A stretch of DNA of 64,000 nucleotides from positions 2,542,001-2,606,000 of the forward strand of contig NW_026946359.1 of NCBI RefSeq assembly GCF_035222275.1, in the 5' to 3' direction. The position numbers and the translations under genes are program-made. The notes beneath the pieces are model-generated. The model worked only from the letters and a program-made list of their open reading frames with translations, was not told the origin of the DNA and did not search any database. Shown here one piece after another: positions 56,646 to 64,000 of this stretch. This stretch comes from Podospora bellae-mahoneyi. Lineage: Eukaryota > Ascomycota > Sordariomycetes > Sordariales > Podosporaceae. The stretch's first letter is position 1; each line of letters starts with the position of its first letter.

Positions 56646-58208
56646 ATGGGTCTCGACGAAAAGAAGCGGCCAACGGCCTTGAACCTTGCACCGATCCGGA
56701 CCAAGTCAGCCGGCTCCATCTCTTCTACAGACTCCTCATCCACATCCTCGTCTTTGGCCAAGCCTCCCAGGACACCACGGTTCGCCGAAGCTACAGCAGT
56801 AAACTCACCTATCGAGCCGAGATTGGGACCCTTTTCTGACAAGCACGAAATCACTCAGGCGCAGCCCGGAGATGTTGGATTTGGTTATATCGGAAACAGG
56901 GGATCAACAGTACCAATGACGCCAAAGTCGCCTTTGAAGAGCGCCATGAGAGTACCAGGCACACCCGGCAGGGGATTGACAAACCCCCTGAGCCCCACCT
57001 TCAGAGAAGAGGAGAACCTGGAGGCGCGGGAGAAGATCACAGAGAAGGACCAGGCTAGGGATTTGGTAAGTGAAGGATGATAGAGGTTGGTTTGGCGAAT
57101 ATGGGACTAACAATCACGGCAGAAAATCAAGACCAGAGTAAGAATGGCCAAGTTCGCCCTCCGTGGTGTCAACTTCAGCTGCTCCCTGATTATCTTGTCC
57201 ATGATCTCGGCCTCGTTCGCCATTTTCAACGCCACCAAGGCTCTTGCACCTATGAGCGGTCTTCCGGCTTGGTCCAACAACACCAACACCTGGCCTCAGA
57301 AGGTCGTTCTCGCCTGTGCTGGTGTCTCGCTCATCATCTGCGTTTGTGTCTTTGTTGGCTACTGCCGTGGTGGTCACAGGAGAGCGGAGAAGGTCGGCGT
57401 CTATTACACTCTGTTCGCGGTCGGCTGGTTCATTTTCAGTATGGCTATGTGGGCTGCGGCCGCCGGAATCCTCCAGCACTCCAAGTCCAACAGCGGTAAC
57501 CAGGATATGTGGGGATGGGCCTGCGTCGAAAACCGTCGATCCGAACTCTTTGGCGGCCAAGTCGACTACGCCCTTGTCTGCCGCCTCCAGGACTGGACTC
57601 TTATTTGCATCATTATCGAGTTGGTGGTCGAGATCATCAGCATCACGCTTTATAGCGTCGTCTTTTACCGATACTGGTCGAAGAGGAAGCTTCACAAGTC
57701 GATGGACATGCGCGACAAGGCCCGCTCCGATCTCTACCTCGCCCAGCTTCGCAGCCAGTCCGCCCCCAACACACCTGGCTTCGGCCCCAAGTCGCCCGCC
57801 TTCTCGCAATATGCTCTTTCCCCTCGCTTCCCGCCCACCACTTACAAGTCTCTGGGCGATATCCAGGAGAACACCTCCGATTCGCCCTTCACTCCTGGTG
57901 GCAACAACCTCGTTGTTCCTCATTCCAACTTCACTCCCCAACAGGCTGCCTTCAAGCTCCAGGCCCCGCCTACCAAAGCTAACCCGGCTACTCCATCAAC
58001 ACCAAAGTCCGGATACAAGCCACCAACGGCGGCCGATCTTTCACCCTCCTCGATCACCGCCCCTGCTTTCCCGGCACCTACAGTTCAGCATGCGCCAATG
58101 GTAGAGGGCGAGCAGCAGTACGAGGCGGTACCCATCCCCGGTGCCTACGCCGGGCAAGCGATCAAGTCACCACCACCTGTTCAGACAACATTCAACATCC
58201 CACGATAA
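56646..58208 (+). CDS. Four-span (MARVEL/tetraspan-like) membrane protein
   Basis: Exons 56646..57065 and 57123..58208 encode 501 residues; the 57 bp intron has GGACTAAC as branch site. Residues 1-150 are cytosolic, Ser/Pro-rich and phosphorylatable (TPRFAEA, SPLKSAMRVPGTPGRG). Four hydrophobic spans follow: GVNFSCSLIILSMISASFAI, VVLACAGVSLIICVCVFVGY, YTLFAVGWFIFSMAMWAAAA and LICIIIELVVEIISITLYSV. The loop between spans three and four has two Cys (WGWACVEN, ALVCRLQD), which may form an extracellular disulfide. The C-terminal ~190 residues are disordered with many SP/TP sites. Span layout suits a MARVEL-type cortical membrane protein; a named family cannot be fixed. Start is the first ATG of the frame. 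Confidence 0.85.
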
Positions 58209-59370
58209 ATGGGGTCGCTTGAATGGACAAGGGGTGACGGCAGCAAGCCCTGGTCGTTTTGCATGTATACATTTCTTTTCTCTCAGCCTTTCTTTTATGT
58301 TTTTTTTCTTTGTCGACAACTACTCTGCCCTTTAGTGGCTGTCTGCCTTCTTTCTAACCCAAAACTTTTTTCTTTCCTTTTTTGTCTGTTTGGATATACC
58401 AATGGCGTTTGACGGCACGAAGAACTTGATCTTACAAAGTGTGGACGGCACTCGTTCTTCTTTTTACAACAACCTCTAATTGGATGGACTGGAGGTGGAC
58501 TATATGTACATTATTACGGTGTGGCTTTTTTTGGCATGAGCGACCAGAAAGATCTTACCTTTTCGCTGTGCGAGAATAGCGAGGATGATATGAAAGGGGA
58601 CTATGTTGGACGTGGGAAATGATATCTGGGTGGGTGAGATGAGAAAGACATTTTTTCGTAAATAGAAAACAAGAAAATTGTCTGAACCTTCGAGATTGTG
58701 TATTTGGTGATGGGAGTATGTGATGCGTGTGATGGCTTGAATTGTGTGCTTGATGCAAGTCATTGCTATGTTTTGATTGTGCAACCGCCATGTTGAGATG
58801 TGTGGTTGATGTGGCAGTATTAGTGGCCCCAAAAGGGGGTGGGCAGGAGATGGGGTCAATATCTCGAGGTTGTCAAGGTGGTTACGGCGTCAACTTGATC
58901 ACATCTTTCAGTTTCAACTTTGATGTGATAGATAACTTCAACACGGAAAGTAGGGCCTCGCCTCATCACAGCCGTTCTCTGGAAAAATAATGTAAGACGG
59001 TTGTAACTATAGGCGCGGGCGATTCAGGGGTCCACCAAGAGATGAGATGACATGACACTAACAATTTTATTTTGGGTACCTCTAATTATGCACAAGCCAA
59101 CCTGACTCTCCATCCCATCTCCGCGATCCTCTCCTGATTCTGTTCTGTGTTTTTTTTGGGCTCCGTTGTTTCTTCGCCTTCTTTTCTTACCAATAAGACT
59201 TGCTTGGTTGTCCCTGACCGACCATACATACCCCTTACCCAACCGCCACAACTCACCCATCACCCCGCGTCGTCATCGTGCATTGTGCGTGCTGTCCGCC
59301 GCCCATCCCCTATCACGAGCTTCCCTCGCGCGCGCGCAAAACCACTTCACACACACACGAGAACCGAACA
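58209..59370. other. Intergenic region, 1.2 kb
   Basis: It holds the 3' end of the membrane protein (T-rich, ~58260-58390) and the promoter of the UMP-CMP kinase gene. GCGCGCGC at 59330-59337 and an ACACACAC run at 59350-59357 stand close to the kinase start. No gene is seen. Confidence 0.5.
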
Positions 59371-60701
59371 ATGTCTACAGCAGCAGCAGCAGTAGGACGC
59401 CAAGCCTGGCGGAAACTAGCGCGCAACAACAGCACTGCTGCGATCCGTCGTACCATCTCCTTGTTGCCCAAGTCGCAGCAATTCCGTCCTACCTCCTCCG
59501 TTCCTGCTTTTACCGCCAACGCCAGCAAGGCTGCCCCCCGGTTTTCCCAGTCACAACAGTACAGATCCTACAGCTCGGGCGGTTCAAGCGGTGATGGGAC
59601 AAAGGTCAAGTTCTGGCCGTTTGTGCTGGTGTTGGCTGCTGGTACTGGCGGGTGGGTGTTGTTAATTAACAGGCAAAAGAGTAAGTTTACTTTTTCTTTG
59701 GGGGACAACGAATGGGCGCACAGCGGAGATGGATGATGTAGTTGGACGAATAGGGGAAGGAGTTGGTGCGGCATGGAGGGTTCCCAAAGAACAGGCGGGA
59801 GCTTTGCAGCTGCCGATTTGTTGGAGGGGCAATCGAGCTGTGCCATGTGAGGTGTGTAGCTATGCCAGGTTTCAAGGCAGGAAGCACCCTCAAAGAGCGC
59901 CACTTTTTGAACCTCCAACGATACATGTCTCTTGAAACTCGCCCATCAACTGCCCTAATCTCGACATCACAATACTACATACCTATCTAACCTAAAACTA
60001 TACCCAAACAAAACCACAACTAACCGCCCCAAACCGCAGACATGCCCCCCAACCCCAAGCAAACCGCCTCCTCCTCCGCCAAACCCACCCCAGCCTTCTC
60101 CCCCTCAGAAGTAACCGTCCTCTTCGTCCTCGGCGGCCCCGGCGCCGGCAAGGGAACCCAATGCGCCAACCTCGTCAACGACTTCTCCTTCCACCACCTC
60201 TCCGCCGGCGACCTCCTCCGCGCCGAGCAGGACCGCCCCGGCTCCCAATACGGCCAGCTAATCCAAGACTGCATCAAGAACGGCGCCATCGTCCCGATGG
60301 AAGTCACCGTCGCCCTCCTCGAGAACGCCATGGCCGACGCCATCGCCAAGTCTGGCTCGAAAAAGGCGCGCTTCTTGATCGATGGCTTCCCGAGGAAGAT
60401 GGACCAGGCATTCCAGTTTGAAAAGGTGGTTTGTCCCGCGAAGCTGGTGCTCTTCTTTGACTGCCCGGAGCAGGTGATGGAGGGGAGGCTGTTGGAGAGG
60501 GGCAAGACGAGCGGGCGGGCGGATGATAATGCGGAGAGTATCCGCAAGAGGTTTAGGACTTTTGTTGAGACGAGCATGCCGGTTGTGGAGTATTATGACA
60601 AGGAGGGGAAGGTGATCAAGGTGGATGCGACGCCGGGACCGAAGGAGGTGTATGAGGATGTGAAGAGGAAGCTGGTGGGGAAGTTGGGGGAGAACTTTTA
60701 G
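59371..60701 (+). CDS. ura6: UMP-CMP (uridylate) kinase with optional mitochondrial/membrane-anchored first exon
   Basis: The enzyme transfers phosphate from ATP to UMP or CMP in pyrimidine nucleotide synthesis. The kinase starts at the ATG 60042 and alone gives 219 residues, near yeast Ura6 (204). Seen: [18 protein letters not shown] (P-loop), [24 protein letters not shown], and [14 protein letters not shown] (LID). Exon 1 (59371..59680) splices over a 359 bp intron (CAACTAACC branch, CGCAG end) to 60040 in frame, giving 323 residues. Its 103 residues carry a basic presequence ([23 protein letters not shown]) and a membrane segment ([19 protein letters not shown]). So the longer form may be anchored in the inner mitochondrial membrane and the short one cytosolic. 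If the intron is retained, exon 1 ends as a separate 121-residue protein. Confidence 0.9.
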
Positions 60702-61201
60702 ACTGAGTTGACTGGGGCGGTTTTGATATTTTGAGCGCTGAACTTGGTTGGTTGGTTGGCATGGTGTTGATAGAAGGGATGGATGGGTTATGGGAAAGCA
60801 AAGGGCAAGCAAGCATTGGAGTTGGAAGAAACTTAGAAATGGAAAAAGGAAAAGAATCGTTCGTTTTTCTTTCTTTTGTAGTTACTTTTGCAAATCTTAG
60901 ATAGAAGCCGAGGTAGTTCATACATTTTGTTTCCCATCGGTATACAAGTGCACCTGCTCTTGTCAGTATTCCTGGGAGAGACCAATATCGCACTTTTGAT
61001 CAATGAACCAAAGCAAGTTGGTTGTGAATATGTGTGTTATACATTTTTGCTTGTTGTCTTGCTGGTATTGATACAAATGCTGCTCTGCCCTGCCCTGCCC
61101 TGCCTCCCAATCTATACACTTTCCCACCATCATCCTCTTGGTATTCCTCCCCCCCATTGTCCTTTTTCTCTGTCGATCGTCGTCGTGATATCGTAGCGCC
61201 T
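60702..61201. other. Convergent 3' intergenic region
   Basis: The 500 bases hold the 3' ends of UMP-CMP kinase and mL59. A CTGCC repeat (CTGCCCTGCCCTGCC) lies at ~61087-61102. No gene is seen. Confidence 0.5.
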
Positions 61202-61824
61202 TTACCTGGGGAACTTGCTCCAGCTGCGCTTCCCAACCTATTATGTATCTCATTAGCACTCCTCCCTCTCCCTCTCCCAATACTATTTTCCCTTGTTACA
61301 TACCTTCTTCCACTCCCTAATAAGCCCAGGCATCTCAAGCATAGCCTTCCTCCTCTTCTCCATCCTATCATCCTGTCAGCACCCCATCTTTCCCCCTCTC
61401 CCCAAAGGAATACGTACTTTGCAACCAGCACCCTCTCATGCTTATGACCCTTGACCTTCTCACCCAAACCAGTACCCTTCACCCTCAACCCAAACTCCAC
61501 CCTCTTCGCCAGTCTCGTCTCCGTCCCCTTCTCCGTATAAGGCAGCAACTCCTCCACTCCGTGCTCCCTCGCCAACTTGACAAGCTCAGCCTGTCTGCGC
61601 AGGGAGTATTTTGGGTCGTGCCATTTGCCGGTCACAGGGTGCTTCCGCGGGAGGAACGGGTTGGGGGTCTCGCGCTGGTAAAAGGTGAGGGCCTTGCTCG
61701 GAGCGTGGGCTGCGCCGAGGGGGAGGATGGATAGGGGGGGGTAGCGCGCCAGAAAGGTCTTGAGGCGGGGGGGGAGGGATTGCGCTAGTTGGATGAAGGT
61801 TGAGGGGTTGGTGGGGGTAGCCAT
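61202..61824 (-). CDS. mrpl25: Mitochondrial large-subunit ribosomal protein mL59 (yeast Mrpl25 family)
   Basis: A fungal mitoribosomal protein of the 54S subunit. Exons 61824..61418, 61364..61304 and 61237..61202 encode 167 residues, near yeast Mrpl25 (157). The N-terminal helix FIQLAQSLPPRLKTFLARYP, the proline/aromatic segment FYQRETPNPFLPRKHPVTGK, WHDPKYSLRRQAELVKLARE, and the C-terminal basic helix KMEKRRKAMLEMPGLIREWK with final RSWSKFPR fit this family. Introns are 53 and 66 bp. The start ATG gives MATPTNPSTF; upstream codons (to 61917) are Arg/Pro-rich and have no better ATG. Confidence 0.85.
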
Positions 61825-62262
61825 GGTGGGCGGGATGTGTTGTTGTTGGTGTCGTTGTCGTCGTCCCGGGGGACGGGGATGTTGGATTGGTGACGGTGCG
61901 GTCGTAGAGGTTCGCAATCGGGAGTGAGGGTGGGAGCGAGCTTGATGGACAGGGTCGGTTATCGAAAAAAGTTCTAGGGTTGGGATTGGTTGATGGGAGT
62001 GGGCAATTGGGAGACCCTAACCCTGTGGTTTGTAGGCTACTGAGAGACGAGAAACGCATTCTATTATGGTTTAGGGCCTTTCGACTGTCTATAAGGGTTT
62101 ATAACAGATATTTAATACCAACTTACTGTTTATAAAAGCCTGTTTGCTATCTTTAAGGCCTCATCCCTAGTAGCAAAGCCAGGGTTAATAGTGCAGATAC
62201 ATGCAAGACCAAAGATTTACAACCATGATGAGGACCAAATTGAAGGCATCTTATCAAAAGCC
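61825..62262. other. Intergenic region between mL59 start and PRP28 3' end
   Basis: It contains the mL59 promoter and the 3' flank of PRP28. The stretch 62050-62190 is AT-rich. No gene is seen. Confidence 0.5.
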
Positions 62263-64000
62263 CTACTGCCATCCCCCCTTGCCTCCAAACCCACCACTAT
62301 CCTCCACCTTCTTCTGCCCCCTCTGTGGCTTACTCTGCGCAGCCTCATGCCTCCTCAACTCATCCGGCACCTTAGAAATACTCGACTTGGAGATAATCTG
62401 CTTCAGGTCATACATCACCTCCGTATCCTCATTACCCAAAAACGTAATAGCCACACCACTCTTGCCCGCACGACCCGTACGACCAATACGATGCGTGTAG
62501 CTCTCAATGCTCGACGGCATGTTAAAGTTGACAACCAAGCTCACATCCGGCACATCAATACCACGACCGGCCAAATCTGTCGCCACCAAAATGCTCGACT
62601 GGCCGTTCCGCACCGACGCAAGCGAAGCCTCGCGCTGCTCCTGCGTCTTGCTGCCGTGAAGTGTCGTCGTGGAGAAGCCCCAAGACTTGATATCCTTGGC
62701 GACCATCTCGCAGTTTCGCTTGATGTTGACAAAGACAATGATGGGCGGCTTGAACTGGCCCGAGTTGAGAATCTCCCGAAGTCTGTTCTTCCTCTTGTCT
62801 TCGCCGGCGATGAACTCGACGCGTTGCTCAACAGTATCGACGGCTTCGCCTGCGTTGCCGATAGTGACGATGGCTGGGCGACGTAGGTATTTTTTGGCGA
62901 TCCTTTCCACCAGTGGAGGCATCGTAGCTGTGTACATCATCGTCTGACGGTAACGGTCTTTTCCACCCAGATATTTCTTCATGAGCTGGGGATTCTCGGC
63001 CTCTTCCGTATCTGGCTTCTCGTTGGTGACTGGGAGTGCGTCCAGAATCTTGGTCAGGGGTTCTTCGAAACCTTGGTCGATCATGCGATCGGCTTCATCC
63101 ATGATGATGTAGCAGCACTGAGTAAAGACCAAAAGTCGTCTTTCAAGGCAGTCGACCAGACGACCTGGTGTAGCAACGATAATCTCTGCTCCGTTGCGGA
63201 GAGCGTAGGCTTGTTCTTCCAGAGAGTGACCACCAACAATGCTAACGACAGTGAACCCGAGGGGCGTGGCAAACTTCCGAGCTTCATTCTCAATTTGTTG
63301 TACCAATTCTCTCGTCGGGGCAAGAATAAGGGCGTATGGACCGTCGTTCTTGTTGACATCGTTCAAGGGCGGGAGCTCGGAAATGTATACCAACAACGGC
63401 AGCAAAAAAGCTGCTGTTTTACCGGAACCGGTAACGGCCACACCGATCAAGTCTCTGGCCTGGAGAGCAATAGGAATAGACGCCCTTTGGATAGGCGATG
63501 GCTCGTCGTAGCCAACATCGTGAACGATATCCAGTAGCCTCCGTGGCAGATTCGACTCTTCCCAGCTACGCATAGGGTTCGGAATAGCACCGCCCTTGGT
63601 GGCAATGCCAAAATTCTCCTTGAAGATGCGCCAGTCACGCTCCTTCATCTCCTCCAGTCTCTTCTCCGACCAATGTGAGCCCAAAGCCTTGCGTTTAGCT
63701 GCTTGCTTGGCGCGCTCGTGCTGTTCGAGAAGCTGTCTGGCACGCTCCTCTCCCGTTTCTGGATCTCCACGCCGGATAGCCTCCGCCTTTCTTCTTACAA
63801 GCTCGTCGGTCGACTCTTCGCCTCCACGCTTGAATACTGGTTCGAGACGGTCTTTGTAGATAGGATCATCCGGTCGGCTCGTATCATCATCTGGGTCCCA
63901 ATCGAAGTTGAATTTATTCGCGGCCGTTCTCCTTCTCTTCTTCTTAGCCGAGAAGGTAGACTGGTTGACAACGGGTCCCATATATTTGGCGCGCAACTCG
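62263..64000 (-). CDS. prp28: Pre-mRNA splicing DEAD-box RNA helicase PRP28, partial at right edge
   Basis: PRP28 (DDX23) displaces U1 from the 5' splice site so that U6 can bind during spliceosome activation. The visible 578 codons run from the window edge to the stop at 62263; the N-terminus lies outside. Motifs in order: PSPIQRASIPIALQ (Q), AVTGSGKTAAF (I), LAPTRELVQQIENEA (Ia), GGHSLEEQAY, VATPGRLVDCLE (Ib), IIMDEADRMID (II), YTATMPP (III, TAT rather than SAT, as in PRP28), LVATDLAGRGIDV (V) and SYTHRIGRTGRAGKSG (VI). The N-terminal KFNFDWDPDDDTSRPDDPIY is also a PRP28/DDX23 hallmark. No intron interrupts the visible part. The tail ends GGFGGKGGWQ. Confidence 0.96.
   Translation of the reverse strand, partial: ELRAKYMGPVVNQSTFSAKKKRRRTAANKFNFDWDPDDDTSRPDDPIYKDRLEPVFKRGGEESTDELVRRKAEAIRRGDPETGEERARQLLEQHERAKQAAKRKALGSHWSEKRLEEMKERDWRIFKENFGIATKGGAIPNPMRSWEESNLPRRLLDIVHDVGYDEPSPIQRASIPIALQARDLIGVAVTGSGKTAAFLLPLLVYISELPPLNDVNKNDGPYALILAPTRELVQQIENEARKFATPLGFTVVSIVGGHSLEEQAYALRNGAEIIVATPGRLVDCLERRLLVFTQCCYIIMDEADRMIDQGFEEPLTKILDALPVTNEKPDTEEAENPQLMKKYLGGKDRYRQTMMYTATMPPLVERIAKKYLRRPAIVTIGNAGEAVDTVEQRVEFIAGEDKRKNRLREILNSGQFKPPIIVFVNIKRNCEMVAKDIKSWGFSTTTLHGSKTQEQREASLASVRNGQSSILVATDLAGRGIDVPDVSLVVNFNMPSSIESYTHRIGRTGRAGKSGVAITFLGNEDTEVMYDLKQIISKSSISKVPDELRRHEAAQSKPQRGQKKVEDSGGFGGKGGWQ

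Overview
The window is nuclear DNA from a filamentous ascomycete, most likely a sordariomycete of the Podospora/Chaetomium/Neurospora kind. The evidence is the gene content (a PRD-4-type FHA checkpoint kinase, a fungal Munc13-like C2 protein, a Sec20 ending in RDEL), the many 43-120 bp introns with GT(A/R)NGT donors and CTAAC/CTGAC branch sites, and the mix of compact housekeeping genes with multi-kilobase gene-free stretches. I see no tRNA, rRNA, CRISPR array or intact mobile element.

Left part (1-17 kb): a pseudouridine-5'-phosphate glycosidase cut by the left edge (-), a GPI-anchored-type cell-surface protein (+), the SSU-processome WD40 protein UTP18 (+), an unrecognised gene that looks frame-disrupted (-), a small secreted cysteine-rich protein (-), a 2.8 kb gene-free stretch, a 1764-residue largely disordered protein of unknown role (+), and the Golgi-ER SNARE Sec20 (-).

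Middle (17-44 kb): mitoribosomal mL53 (+), inorganic pyrophosphatase with nested mitochondrial and cytosolic starts (-), a Munc13-like protein (-), a BAR-PH-ArfGAP protein (+), an FHA/Ser-Thr kinase of the CHK2/PRD-4 type (-), eIF3m with an in-frame upstream extension (+), the diphthamide factor DPH4 (+), a 14-3-3 protein with a long 5'UTR intron (-), and the mitochondrial ATP synthase inhibitor IF1 (+).

Right part (44-64 kb): nucleoporin NSP1 (-), a Laa2-like clathrin/AP-1 accessory candidate (+), eIF2-gamma (-), a 5.6 kb gene-free region, a four-span membrane protein (+), UMP-CMP kinase with an optional mitochondrial/membrane-anchored first exon (+), mitoribosomal mL59 (-), and the spliceosomal helicase PRP28 cut by the right edge (-).

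There are no operons and no visible gene cluster; neighbours are functionally independent. Recurrent themes are translation (eIF2-gamma, eIF3m, DPH4, two mitoribosomal proteins, UTP18), vesicle traffic (Sec20, Munc13-like, ArfGAP, Laa2-like) and mitochondria. The most interesting signals are the nested-start genes (pyrophosphatase, UMP-CMP kinase, eIF3m), the disrupted gene near 5.5-6.2 kb, and the unusual repeat-bearing large protein. Nothing here proves a wholly new system.
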